Shown here in pieces: positions 1 through 11,399 of a stretch of DNA of 64,000 nucleotides. Within the stretch, counting starts at the first letter, position 1. Each line of letters begins with the position of its first letter. Under the pieces are notes generated by a model. It ran no database searches, had not been told where the DNA came from, and was given only the letters and a program-made list of their open reading frames with translations. The stretch is from Caprimulgus europaeus (taxonomy: Eukaryota; Chordata; Aves; Caprimulgiformes; Caprimulgidae): assembly GCA_907165065.1 (NCBI GenBank), contig OU015540.1:62001-126000 (forward strand), written 5' to 3'. The translations under genes and the position numbers were made by a program.

Positions 1-3000
1 AGAACCCTAATTCCACTCGAGAAGTCCATAGGGGTAACCCTAGTTCCGGGGCAGACCCTTAATTCCACTCCAAAAGTCCCTTGGGGCATCCCAACTTCTG
101 GGAAGGAAACCCAAACCCACTCCCAAAGTCCCTAGGTGTAACCCTAGTTCAAGAGTGGAACCCTACTTCCACTCCCAAAGTCCCTAGAGGTAACTCTACT
201 TCCAGGGCAGAACCCTAATTCCACACCCTAAGTCCCTAGGGGTACTATAGTTCTGGGGCGGAACCCTAATTCCACTCCCAAAGGCCCTAGGGGCACCCAC
301 ATTTCTGGGGCAAAACCCTAATTCCACTCCTGAAATCCATAGGCGTAACCCTACTTCCAGGGCAGAACCTTAATTCCACTCCCAAAGTCCCTTGGGGTAT
401 CGCAACTTCTGGGAAGGAAACCTAAATCCACTCCCAAAGTCCCTAGGGGTAACCCTAGTTCCAGGGCAGAACCCTACTTCCACTCCCAAAGTCGCTAGGA
501 ATAACCCTGGTTCCAGGGCAGAACGCTAATTCCACTCCCAAAGTCCCTAGGCATAACACTACTTTCAGGGCAGAACCCCAATTCCACTCCCAAAGTCCCT
601 ATGAGTAACCCTGGTTCCAGGGCAGAACCCCAATTCCACTCCCAAAGTCCCTAGGCATAACACTACTTCCAAGGCCAAAACCTAATTGCACTCCCAAAGT
701 CCCTAGAGGTAACCCTACTTCTGGGGTGGAACCTTAATTCCACTCTTAAAGTCCTAGAGGTAACCCTACTTCCAGTCTGGAACCTTAATTCCACACCCAA
801 AGTCCCTAGAGGTATCCCAACTTCTAGGACAGAACCATAATTCCACTCCCAAAATCCCTAGAGGTAACCCTACTTCCAGGGTGGAACCTTAATACCACAC
901 CCAAAGTCCCAAGGGGTAGCCCAACTTCAGGGCAGAACCCTACTTCCACTCCCGAAGTCACTAGGGGTGCCCATAGTTCTGTGGCAGAACCCTAATTACA
1001 ATCCCAAAGTCCCTAGGGATAACCCTACTTCCAGGGTGACACTGTAATTCCATTCCCAAAGTCCCTAGGGGTAACCCTACTTCTGGGGTGGAACACTAAT
1101 TCCACTCCCAAAGTCCCTAGGGGTAACCCTACTTCCAGGACGGAATCTTAATTACACTCCCAAAGTCCCTAAAGGTATCCCAAATTCCCTGGCAGAACCC
1201 TAATTCCACTCGAGAAGTCCATAGGGGTAACCCTAGTTCCGGGGCAGACCCTTAATTCCACTCCAAAAGTCCCTTGGGGCATCCCAACTTCTGGGAAGGA
1301 AACCCAAACCCACTCCCAAAGTCCCTAGGTGTAACCCTAGTTCAAGAGTGGAACCCTACTTCCACTCCCAAAGTCCCTAGAGGTAACTCTACTTCCAGGG
1401 CAGAACCCTAATTCCACACCCTAAGTCCCTAGGGGTACTATAGTTCTGGGGCGGAACCCTAATTCCACTCCCAAAGGCCCTAGGGGCACCCACATTTCTG
1501 GGGCAAAACCCTAATTCCACTCCTGAAATCCATAGGCGTAACCCTACTTCCAGGGCAGAACCTTAATTCCACTTCCAAAGTCCCTAGGGGTAACCCTAGT
1601 TCCAGGGCAGAACCCTACTTCCACTCCCAAAGTCGCTAGGAATAACCCTGGTTCCAGGGCAGAACGCTAATTCCACTCCAAAGTCCCTAGGGGTAACTCT
1701 ACTTTCAGGGCAGAACCCCAATTCCACTCCCAAAGTCCCTAGGAATAACACTACTTCCAAGGCCAAAACCTAATTGCACTCCCAAAGTCCCTAGAGGTAA
1801 CCCTACTTCCAGTCTGGAACCTTAATTCCACACCCAAAGTCCCTAGAGGTATCCCAACTTCTAGGACAGAACCATAATTCCACTCCCAAAATCCCTAGAG
1901 GTAACCCTACTTCCAGGGTGGAACCTTAATACCACACCCAAAGTCCCGAGGGGTAGCCCAACTTCAGGGCAGAACCCTACTTCCACTCCCGAAGTCACTA
2001 GGGGTGCCCATAGTTCTGTGGCAGAACCCTAATTACAATCCCAAAGTCCCTAGGGATAACCCTACTTCCAGGGTGACACTGTAATTCCATTCCCAAAGTC
2101 CCTAGGGGTAACCCTACTTCTGGGGTGGAACACTAATTCCACTCCCAAAGTCCCTAGGGGTAACCCTACTTCCAGGACGGAATCTTAATTACACTCCCAA
2201 AGTCCCTAAAGGTATCCCAAATTCCCTGGCAGAACCCTAATTCCACTCGAGAAGTCCATAGGGGTAACCCTAGTTCCAGGGCAGACCCTTAATTCCACTC
2301 CAAAAGTCCCTTGGGCTATCCCAACTTCTGGGAAGGAAACCTAAACCCACTCCCAAAGTCCCTAGGTGTAACCCTAGTTCAAGAGTGGAACCCTACTTCC
2401 ACTGCCAAAGTCCCTAGGGGTACCCATAGTTCTGGAGCAGAACACTAATTCCCTAGGAGTAACTCTACTTCCACGGTGGAATCTTAGTTCCACCCCCAAA
2501 GTCCCTAGAGGTAACTCTACTTCCAGGGCAGAACCCTAATTCCACACCCTAAGTCCCTAGGGGTACTATAGTTCTGGGGCGGAACCCTAATTCCACTCCC
2601 AAAGTCTCTAGGGGCACCCACATTTCTGGGGCAAAACCCTAATTCCACTCCTGAAGTCCTCAGGGGTAACCCTACTTCCAGGGTGATACTGTAATTCCAT
2701 TCCCAAAGTCCCTTTAAGGTAACCCTACTTCTGGGGTGGAACCCTAATTCCACTCCCAAAGTCACTAGGGGTACCCCTGCTTCCGAAGCGGAACCTTAAT
2801 TCAACTCCTGAAGTCCCTAGGGGTAATCCTACTTCCGGGACGGAATCTTAATTCCACTCCAAAAGTCCCTTGGGCTATCCCAACTTCTGGGAAGGAAACC
2901 TAAATCCACCCCCAAAGTCACTGGGGGTAATCCTAGTTACAGAGTGGAATGCTAATTCCACTCCAAAGTCCCTTGGGGTACCCATAGTTCTGGAGCAGAA

Positions 3001-3335
3001 CCCTAATCCAATCCCAAAGTCCCTCTGGGTAACCTTACTTCCAGGGCAGAGCCCCAATTCCATTCCAAATGTCCCTAGGCGTGACTCTACTTCCAGAGCA
3101 GAATCCTAATTCCACACCAAAAGTCCCTAGGGGTACCCCTACTTCCGGGATGGAATCTTATTTACAGTCCAAAAGTCCCTAGGGGTACCCATAGTTCTGG
3201 GGCAGAATCCTAATTCTACTCCCAAAGTCCCTAGGGGTACCCATAGTTCTGGGGCAGAATCCTAAATCCACTCCCAAAGTCCCTAGGGGTACGCCTACTT
3301 CCGGGACGGAACCCTAATTCCACTCCAAAAGTCAT
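1..3335 (+). repeat. 52-bp satellite, left arm (CCCTAA strand), with higher-order repeats
   Basis: This is a tandem array of about 64 diverged units of roughly 52 bp. A typical unit contains AACCCTAATTCCACTCCC, AAAGTCCCTAGGGGTAAC and CCTACTTCCAGGGCAG. Units differ by point changes and small indels. A higher-order pattern is visible: the stretch starting at 1 recurs at 1194 and again at 2231, giving periods of 1193 and 1037 bp. The difference of 156 bp equals three units. Each unit carries a telomere-like CCCTAA hexamer, but the array is not telomeric repeat. The array runs off the left window edge, so its full size is unknown. I see no gene in it; its short open frames follow the repeat. The satellite family is not recognised. 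Confidence 0.9.
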
Positions 3336-3515
3336 AAAAAAAACAAAAAAGGAAAAAAAAAAAAAACAAAACAAACCAGAGGAATAACAAAAAAAAAGAA
3401 AAAGAGAAAAGATATTTTTAAAATTTAGAAAAATAAAAAAGGAATAAAATTAAAAAAGAAAAAAAAGGGAAAAATAATGAGGAAAAAAAATATATTTAAA
3501 AAAAAGAGCAAAAAA
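3336..3515. repeat. A-rich spacer inside the satellite block
   Basis: This is a low-complexity stretch made mostly of A with scattered G and T. It separates the left 52-bp arm from the 55-bp array. It could be a decayed poly-A-type tail or simply A-rich satellite DNA. No conserved element is recognisable. Confidence 0.75.
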
Positions 3516-3535
3516 ACCTCCTCCAGTCCGACCGG

Positions 3536-4165
3536 AACTAGTGAGCCGGAACTTTGGTTCCGCTGCCGTCACCGAAATGGGTCCGGCTGGAACTAGTGAG
3601 CCGGAACTTTGGTTCCGCTGCCGTCACCGAAATGGGTCCGGCTGGAAACAGTGAGCCGGAACTTTGGTTCCGCTGCCGTCACCGAAATGGGTCCGGCTGG
3701 AACTAGTGAGCCGGAACTTTGGTTCCGCTGCCGTCACCGAAATGGGTCCGGCTGGAAACAGTGAGCCGGAACTTTGGTTCCGCTGCCGTCACCGAAATGG
3801 GTCCGGCTGGAACTAGTGAGCCGGAACTTTGGTTCCGCTGCCGTCACCGAAATGGGTCCGGCTGGAAACAGTGAGCCGGAACTTTGGTTCCGCTGCCGTC
3901 ACCAAAATGGGTCCGGCTGGAACTAGTGAGCCGGAACTTTGGTTCCGCTGCCGTCACCGAAATGGGTCCGGCTGGAACTAGTGAGCCGGAACTTTGGTTC
4001 CGCTGCCGTCACCGAAATCGGTCCGGCTGGAACTAGTGAGCCGGAACTTTGGTTCCGCTGCCGTCACCGAAATGGGTCCGGCTGGAACTAGTGAGCCGGA
4101 ACTTTGGTTCCGCTGCCGTCACCGAAATGGGTCCGGCTGGAACTAGTGAGCCGAAACTTTGGTTC
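3536..4165 (+). repeat. 55-bp minisatellite, about 11 copies
   Basis: The unit is 55 bp and begins AACTAGTGAGCCGGAAC, followed by TTTGGTTCCGCTGCCGTCACC. Copies start near 3536, 3590, 3645, 3700, 3755, 3810, 3865, 3920, 3975, 4030, 4085 and 4140 and are nearly identical, so homogenisation was recent. Two variants alternate in the middle of the array (AACTAGTGAG versus AAACAGTGAG), which makes a 110-bp dimeric period from about 3590 to 3920. Each unit holds a short inverted repeat, CGGAAC then GTTCCG. The last copy runs into the right 52-bp arm through shared GGTTCCG-type sequence. Confidence 0.93.
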
Positions 4166-6655
4166 CGGGGCAGAACTTTTGTTCCGCCCTGGATTTTGGG
4201 GTATCCCCAGGGACTTTGGGAGTGGAATTAAGGTTCCGCCCCGGAAGTAGAGGTAGCCCTAGGGACTTTGGGAGTGGAAGTAGGGTTCCACCCTGGAAGT
4301 AGGGTTGCCCCTAGGGACTTTGGGAGTGGAATTAGGGTTCCGCCCCAGAAGTAGGGTTACCCCTAGGTACTTTGGGAATGGAATTACAGTGTCACCCTGG
4401 AAGTAGGGTTATCCCTAGGGACTTTGGGATTGTAATTAGGGTTCTGCCACAGAACTATGGGTACCCCTAGTGACTTTGGGAGTGGAAGTAGGGTTCCACC
4501 CTGGAACTAGGGTTACCCTTAGTGACTTCCCGAGTGTAATGAAAGGTTTCCCCCCGGAAGTAGGGTTCCCCCTAGAGACTTTGGGAGTGGAATTATGGTT
4601 CTGTCCTAGAAGTTGGGATACCTCTAGGGACTTTGGGAGTGGAATTAAGGTTCCAGACTGGAAGTAGGGTTACCTCTAGGACTTGAAGAGTGGAATTAAG
4701 GTTCCACCCCAGAAGTTGGGATACCCCTAGGGATTTCAGGAGTTGAATTAAGGTTCCGCTTCAGAAGCAGGGTTACCCCTAGGGACTTCGGGAGTGGAAT
4801 TAGGGTTCAGCCCAGGAAGTAGGGTTACCCCAAGGGACTTCCAATGTGGAATAAGTGCTCCGCCACGGACGTTTGGATACACCTAGGGAGCTCAGGAGTG
4901 GAATTACGGTTCGTCCTCAAATGTAGGTTTACCCCTAGGGACTTACCTTTTAGATGTAGGGTTCCACCCCGCAATTAGGAACATCCCCTGGGACTTCCAG
5001 TGTGGATTTAGAGTTCTGTCCTGGAAGTAGGGTTACCCCTAGGGACTTTGGGAGTGGAATCAGGGTCCCACCCTGGAAGTAGGGTTACCTTGAGTGACTT
5101 CCCAAGTGGAATTAGGGTTCCACCAGGGAAGTTTGGATACCCCTTGGGACTTCTGGAGTGTAATTAAGATTCCATCCCGGAAGCAGGGTTACGCCTAGGG
5201 ACTTTGGGAGTGGAATTAGGGTTCCGCCCCAGAAGCTGGGATACCTTTAGGGACTTTGGGAGTGGATTTAAGGTTGCATCCCGGAACTAGGGTTACCCCT
5301 AGGAACTTCAGGAGTTGAATTAAGGTTCCGCTTCGGAAGCAGGGGTACCCCTAGGGACTTTGGGAGTGGAATAAGGTTTCTGCTCTGGAAGCAGGCATAC
5401 CCATAGGAACTTCAGAAGTCAAATTGTGGTTCAACCCCAAAAGAAGGGGTACCCCTATGGACTTTGGAAGTGGAATTAGGGTTCCACCTCGCAGTAGGGT
5501 TAATCCTACAGACTTCCAGTGCGGAATAAGGGTTCCGCCCAGCACTAGGTATATCCCCAGGGACTTCCAGTGGAATTAGGGTTCTGCCCTGGAACTAAGA
5601 ATACCCTCAGGGACTTTAGGTGTGGAATTAGGATTACGCCCCGGAAGTAGGGGTACCCCCAGGGACTTCCAGAGTGGAATTAGGGTTCTGCCCCAGAAGT
5701 AGGTGTACCCCTAGGGACTTGGGAAGTCGAATTGCTGTTCCACCCTGGAAGTAGGGTTACCCCTAGGGACTTCTCATTTAGAACTGGGGTTCCACCCCGC
5801 AACTAGGAACATCCCCAGGGACTTCCAGTGTGGATTTAGAGTTCTGTCCCGGAAGTAGGAGTACCCCTATGGAGTTTGTGAGTGGAATTAGGTTTCCACC
5901 CTGGAAGTAGGGTTACCCCAAGAGATTTTGGGAGTGGAATTAGGGTTCTGCCCGAGAACTATGTGTACCCCTAGTGACTTTGGAAGTGGAAGTAGGGTTC
6001 CACCTGGAAGTAGGGGTACCCCTAGGGACTTCAGGAGTGGAATTAGGATTCTGACCCAGAACTATGGGTACTCCTCGGGACTCTGGGAGTGGAATTGAGA
6101 TTCCACCCTGGAGGTAGGGTTACCTCTAGGGACTTCCCGAGTGGAACTAGGGTTCCATCAGGGAAGTTGGGATACCCCTAGGGACTTTTGGAGTGTAATT
6201 AAGGTTCTGCTTCAGAAGCAGGGGTACCCCTAGAGACTTCGGAAGACGAACCGCGGTTCAGCCTCAAAAGAAGGGTTATCCCCAGGGACTTTGGGAGTGG
6301 AATTAGGCTTCCACCTCGCAGTAGGGTTACTCCTAGGGACTTCCAGTGTGGAATAAGGGTTCCGCCCGGCACTAGGTATATCCCCAGGGACTCTGGGAGT
6401 GGAATTAGGGTTACACTCCAGAAGTCGGTTTAGTCCTAGGGACTTCCCATTTAGAAGTAGGGCTCTACCCCGCAACTAGGAACATCCCAGGGACTTCCAG
6501 TGTGGATTTAGAGTTCTGCCCCAGAAGTACGGTTACCCCTAGGGACTTCGGGAGTAGAATTAGGGTTCCGCCCTGGAAGTAGCATTACCTTTAAGGACTT
6601 CAGGAGTGGAACTAGGGTTCTGCCCTGGAAGTTCAGTTACCCCTAGGGACTTTTG
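4166..6655 (-). repeat. 52-bp satellite, right arm (TTAGGG strand)
   Basis: This is the same ~52-bp satellite as the left arm but in the opposite orientation. Typical pieces are CCCTAGGGACTTTGGGAGTG, GAATTAGGGTTCCGCCC and GGAAGTAGGGTTACC, the reverse complements of the left-arm motifs. There are about 48 units, visibly more diverged than in the left arm, with many unit-length differences. The array ends abruptly near 6655, where purine-rich minisatellite starts. No gene is seen. Confidence 0.9.
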
Positions 6656-6659
6656 GGAG

Positions 6660-7600
6660 TCTCAAACAGAGAGACAGTGAAAGAAAATGATAGTGAGGGT
6701 CTACAGGGAGAAGAGCGAAGAACGAAAAGATAGGGACAAAGACCCGCACACAGCATGAGACACACACAGGAAGTACAGCAACAGCCAGAGGGCAGAGATG
6801 GGGGAATTAAAACACAGGGACGGCGAGCCAGACGGCGGGGGGAAGATGGGCTACAGAGAAGTGAAGGAGCAATTGAAAAATTGGTATCCAGAGCCAGATA
6901 GAGAGATGGAGAAAGATGACACTGAAAAACACCAGAGAGAAACACGGAAAGAAAAAACCACAATGGGCTCAAACACAGGAAGGGACTGGGAACCACACAG
7001 AGAGAGATGGAGAAAGGGGAGAGAGCAACAGGCCGCACGGCAGCAAGGGAAGACTTAAAACACAAGTACAGAGAGCTGAACAGAGTGACTGAGAAGAGAA
7101 AAAGTCCTGACACGCTTCCAGAGAGAGAGGAAAGAATTAAAAATTAGAGACAAGGAGTTGGAAAGAAAGACAGAGAAAAAAAAATACTACGGTGTGCTAC
7201 CCAGCAGAGAAGGAAAGTTTAAAAAAGGGGTCAGCGAGATGGACAGAGAGGGAGGGAGAAAGGAAAGAAGCAACAGGTGATGCAGCAGAGAGGGAGGAAT
7301 GAAGAAAGAGGGACGAGGAGCCAGACAAACCGACTCAGGGGAAGAAAAATAGCAAAGGGCTACCAGGTAAAGAGACAAAATTTTGAAAAACAGAGAGGGA
7401 AGAACGAAGAAATAGTGGCCAGGAGCTGGACAGATGGAGAAGGAAAAAGTAGCCATGGGCTACAGGGCAGAGAGAGGGAAAAACTAAATGATGGGGATAA
7501 AGCTCCACACAGAATAAGATGTAGAAAGGAAGCATGGGGGAACAACAACAACAACAAAAAAAAAACAAAACCACCACCAAAACACAGAAAAAAAGTCGTG
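6660..7600 (+). repeat. purine-rich ~83-bp minisatellite (copy A)
   Basis: This is a degenerate tandem repeat, almost pure A/G on the plus strand. A unit of roughly 80-85 bp can be recognised by the recurring pieces GGGCTACAGGGCAGAGAGGG, AGGAATTAAAA, GGGACAGGGAGCC and AGAGAGATGGAGAAAGG. Its open frames on both strands, rich in Glu/Lys/Arg on one and Ser/Phe/Leu on the other, reflect the base composition. The minus strand is the transcribed strand if the flanking exon-like units are real. Confidence 0.82.
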
Positions 7601-7676
7601 CGAGAAAGAGCCGGCCAGGGGAGAGGCAGGGAGGGACCAGGACACACAAGACGGGCACCGAGGCCCCAAGACTCAC

Positions 7677-7786
7677 CGCAGCTCTCGCTCTCGGTGCTGC
7701 CAGGAGAATTTGCCAGTTCAGACACTTTTTTCACCTTCTCCCCTCCCTTCCTCTTCTGTAACTCCAGTTGCCTGGTTGTCCTCTAC
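7677..7786 (-). other. exon-like unit, copy A (unidentified gene)
   Basis: On the minus strand a pyrimidine-tract acceptor ends in CTCTTAG near 7787, with an alternative AG 4 bp further in. A consensus donor GTGAGTC follows base 7677. Starting at the inner acceptor, one frame stays open and reads roughly RTTRQLELQKRKGGE then KVKKVSELANSPGSTESESC. The same frame is open in the duplicate at 17107-17213, where the length difference is a whole codon. That suggests past or present coding selection. I do not recognise the protein. The unit sits directly upstream, on the minus strand, of the purine-rich minisatellite. It could instead be a pseudo-exon. Confidence 0.4.
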
Positions 7787-7945
7787 CTAAGAGGACACAC
7801 GGGTGTCTTACGGCTCTGACAAGATGAGGCTTCCTAGACACATAGCCTCGCTCAATCCTGCGCTACGCAGCCGCACCGCACTGTTGGTGACACGTACAGA
7901 CCCCGTGCTGCACGCTGGCAGTCTGGCCTGCTGCCGACTACAGAG

Positions 7946-10250
7946 AGGCTTACAACACCACACCTGAAAAAAACAAAAATCCCAAACTGAATTTCAGCAC
8001 ATTAAAAAAATAACACAGAAGAAAGTCGAGGAATTCAGACAGAAGAAGGGATTGAAGAGTAGTTGAGCTAGAAGAGGAGTCTAGGTAAAAAGGCCAGCTG
8101 AAAATGCAACACACATCCTTCAAAAGCTTGAGTGATTGGAACACTTAAAATCAATATTAAGACTAATCAACAAGACTTTGGACACATTCTTAACATAAAA
8201 GTAAACACTCTCACTGGTGTTGGAAAGCGTCTACACTCTTCCTTACAGCACTGCTGCAGGGAGATCGCCCTGTGAGGCTGTAGGACGAGGTCGGAGCGTC
8301 ATCAGCATCTGCACTGACAGATCCAGCGCAACAGCCACAGCCCTTGCACTGCTGCTGCGGCTGCACACCTTGCTCGCTTGGGAAATAAAATTGGAAGTTG
8401 TCCTGGTTTTGCTAGCATAGAGTTTATTTTCTTCTTAGTAGTTAGAATAGCTGTGTTTTAGTTTCAGTGTAAGACTTGTTATGAGAAGAACGTTGATAGA
8501 AGTACTAATATTATTCGTAGCTGCTGGAGCTGAAGGCCAGTGGAAAGTCTCAATGCTGATGACTTCTACTGCCAAGTACCTCAACTCTAAAGATCCACTC
8601 TGATGGGAAGTTTGCAAAATGAAACTTCTTTGAATCTCTTTCCTACTGAAGTCCAAATTACACACTCTAAGGAAAAAGGACATTATTGAAAATGTAACTC
8701 ACAGAAAAACACATCACGACTCACTATCACAAGTTACAAGGCTGATAATGCTTCTTGGGAAATCTCAGAAAAACATGTGAAGGAATGCTGATTTGTCCTG
8801 TTTTGTTCATGACTCTCCTTTGACCTGGACTGCTTTTAGAACAGACGCAGGTATCTTAGTAAGGGGTTTGAGTACTACTCTATTTTAAAAGCTAATTTAC
8901 TGAAAAAAGCATAAAGCTTTTGTCGTAAAAACAACATCTGTTTGTTCTGAACATCTGAACCCTTACGAACAGTTTCTTTCCTCTCTTGCTTCAAAACTAT
9001 TTTCACAGTATCATTTCATAGTAAGCACACAGAAAGATTATGCTTTTGGGAAGAGAAAACTGACAGAGAGAAGTAAGCTTTGCATAGGCGTAACATGCTC
9101 CAGAATGGACCTTGGTTTTGGTAATTGTGATAAAATACTTCATATTTTTTTAAAATATAGGAGAGTTGGCACACTCTTAATGCTAACTTTAAAGTCCATA
9201 CTACACGTACCTGAGGAAAAACGCAGACGCACGTCGTAGATTCACCTTGTACCTGCAGACCACCACGGATTCTTTCCACCTGTCACGTCCTTTCATTGCA
9301 GAAGAAAGGGCAACCACAGTGAAACAGTGGCAGTTGACATCCAGCTGCAAAAGGAAAAAAAACCTTTAGCATGAAGCTGGGTAGGAATCTAAAGCTTCCT
9401 TTTTCCTGAAGACTATCCGTGAGAGGAGGAAAAAGTACTGTGCATCATCTCTGGTACAGGTATCGATACAGGTCACTAGAGTTTTTGCATTTTTTAGTCA
9501 ACTGTGACTTTTTTTTTTTGACTCATCATCAGCTGTAGTTTCACTAGAGCTCACTTTCCCAGATGCACGCAGATGACAGACACAGATACCTAGGGACGTT
9601 TTCTGATGCCTAATTACAGAGATTCCCTTAACCTATATGTCCCAAGTTGAATATTTTTGTTAAAGGGTACAGCAACACATCTGTCCTTCTGAACTCGTCG
9701 CAAAAATGGAATTCTTTTCTCCAAGCCATTTCTCTAAACAGCCAAGATCTTTTAAAACTGCACTTGTGCCACCAAACCTGCTTAAGGTTCCTTCCAGCTT
9801 TTAACTAAGAAGGAGAGGTCAGGCAGCAAAATTGCTCTGCACACCACCACCAGACACCATTTGTCTCAGGAAAAAAAACCAAAACAAATACAAACCTCCA
9901 CACAAAAAAAAACCTCAAACAACAACAAAACAAAACCATCACCTTGTATCTTTTCTTTCTTTTGGAGCTCATCCCTGTCTCAGCATAGTATTTTGTCAGA
10001 GCATGACATGCAAATGATTCATATCGTGTTGAGCACATGTTGAGAAACAGTCCAGATTTGTATGACTGGTGTCATTTTCATATGGTTTTACTTACCATAA
10101 GTCAATTTTACTGACTCATGTGTTTGTTTCCCTTTCCTTGGGAAAAACAAAATGTTAGAGACTGAAAAAATGATGATTTTTTTCATGAGCAAATGCTGGG
10201 GAAATTAATGAAAGTGAAGACCAACAGCAAGAACATCAAACGTTGCTTGA
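7946..10250. other. no recognisable gene between copy A and the 10.3-kb exon candidate
   Basis: Apart from the LTR fragment, this 2.3 kb holds no supported gene. It is AT-rich with short frames only. An A/C-rich low-complexity tract lies at about 9868-9938. In copy B the segment ending near 17370 is followed within about 100 bp by sequence resembling 10264-10330. The 2.3 kb is therefore either an insertion in copy A or a deletion in copy B. Confidence 0.6.
8397..8545 (+). mobile_element. avian ERV-type LTR fragment (fossil)
   Basis: The stretch starting TGTCCTGGTTTTGCTAGCAT, followed by GTTTATTTTCTTCTTAGTAG and a GAGAAGAACGTTGATA motif, resembles the beginning of a common avian ERVL-like LTR. 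Only a diverged part of the LTR is recognisable and no internal viral region is seen, so it is an old broken copy, probably a solo-LTR remnant. Family placement is from memory of the LTR start motif and is tentative. Confidence 0.45.
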
Positions 10251-10263
10251 TCAACAAACTCAC

Positions 10264-10441
10264 CCTCTCCAGCTTCAGCCGCAGCAGCTCCTGTCCATGG
10301 TCACCCAAGTGCTCCACCTGTCCCTTTTTGCCCATGCCGCCGGGAAAATGAGGCAAAGGCAGCCCACGTAAACCCGAGCCAGACGCAGCCAACAACATCC
10401 CCGGAGACGAACCAACAAGTTCCGAGTCCTCAGCGCTGCCG
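10264..10441 (-). other. candidate exon of an unidentified minus-strand gene
   Basis: On the minus strand, a pyrimidine-rich acceptor (TTTTTCTCTCCCAG) precedes base 10441 and a strong donor (GTGAGTTT) follows base 10264. One frame is open across the unit and contains an ATG in good context (GGCGGCATGG). From that ATG it reads MGKKGQVEHLGDHGQELLRL and then KLER up to the donor. CpG-rich sequence lies just upstream on this strand (10480-11350), as for a first or second exon. Sequence at 17475-17545 resembles about 65 bp of this unit but lacks the donor. I do not recognise the product. Confidence 0.4.
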
Positions 10442-10479
10442 CTGGGAGAGAAAAAGAACAAGCAACCGCTACCCACACT

Positions 10480-11390
10480 GATGACTGTAGCTCTCTTCAG
10501 ACAGGACCCCTCCTTCTGCAGGAGCTCCTGGAGACGCTGCGCCTTCCCCTCATGGCACCGGCACTTACAAAGAAAGCATTTTCAAGGGCCAGCTTGCTGC
10601 CATGAGGACAGGGCTTGGGGGCCGTCTGTGGCTGTGGGACAGGCTTTGGGGAGGTGCTGGAGCTGGGGGCAGCTGCACGGGGCAAGCGGGGCCGGGGGAG
10701 TTGTGCTGAGCTGGGGAGGCAGCCAGCGCCTTTTCCAGGGGCAAGAAAGCCTCTAGGCAGGTAGACAGATGGGGGCAGCCATCTCCCGCCCCTCTTCCTG
10801 CTTAGGAAAACCCAGTGAAAGAGAGAAGGACTCTTGCTTCCTCCCCTCGGCTTCCCAAAGAAGCTCCCTTCCTCTCCCAAAGGCGAGCAGAGCACAGGCA
10901 GCAGAGCCAAGCGCAGGAGGAAAAGCCGCGGGTTCCTGCGGGAAGGTGGGAGAGCAGAGAGGGCAGCAGAGCCAAGCGAAGGGCGCAGGGCATGGGGAAG
11001 GAGGCGAGGGGGAGAGTGGCAGGAGCAGGGGTGTCCGAGTGGGCAGAGAGCCGAGCAGAGGGCGGAGGGAGAGGGGACACCCCGGGGCAGAGCGCGCCGA
11101 TGCGCAGGGCAAAGCACGGCAGTGGCTGCAGAGCGGCCCCGGCCAGGAACCCTCTGACTGCCGCCACACTCACCTTACCTGCGGATTGGCACCTGTCGAT
11201 TGCCACCTCCATCACGCCGTCCTCACAGCCGCCGGGAACCATCGGGTTCCGCCCCGCTCTGAACCGGAAAAGAGATGGGAACTTCGGTTCCGCCTCTCTA
11301 TCCCGCCCCCCTCGCCTCCGCCTGCGGCGCCACTCCCAGGCATTTCCACCACCAAGCAGAAGTGAGCACCCACCGGGCGGCAGGGGGGGC
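10480..11390. promoter_or_regulatory. CpG-rich region, possible promoter, with a candidate 5' exon (-)
   Basis: This is GC-rich, CpG-containing sequence in an otherwise AT-rich neighbourhood. On the minus strand an ATG at 11242 opens a short frame (MVPGGCEDGVMEVAIDRCQS) that runs into a consensus donor, GTAAGG, after base 11179, as in a first coding exon. Joining it directly to 10441-10264 does not give a continuous frame, so if both are real there is another exon or another start. Overlapping long frames on both strands are explained by the absence of AT-rich stops in GC-rich DNA. Confidence 0.4.
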
Positions 11391-11399
11391 AGCGACGTT

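Larger units (their letters stand above)
6660..7945. repeat. segmental duplication, copy A
   Basis: This stretch is a direct-orientation homologue of 15890-17370. The match starts around the GACAGTGAAAGAAAAT motif, passes through purine-rich minisatellite units, and includes an exon-like unit (7677-7786). It ends around CTGGCCTGCTGCCGACTA. Long blocks match with few differences, for example the GGTATCCAGAGCCAGA block at about 6880 and 16107. Copy A is about 200 bp shorter because it has fewer minisatellite units. The left edge abuts the 52-bp satellite. Confidence 0.85.

Noticed and set aside
1-3335. Telomere or interstitial telomeric repeat
   Set aside because: CCCTAA appears once or twice per ~52-bp unit but never as tandem hexamers.
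6643-7819. Many frames on both strands in the purine-rich minisatellite, and their counterparts at 14.2-17.3 kb
   Set aside because: Amino-acid content simply mirrors the A/G bias and the repeat. No domain and no start context.
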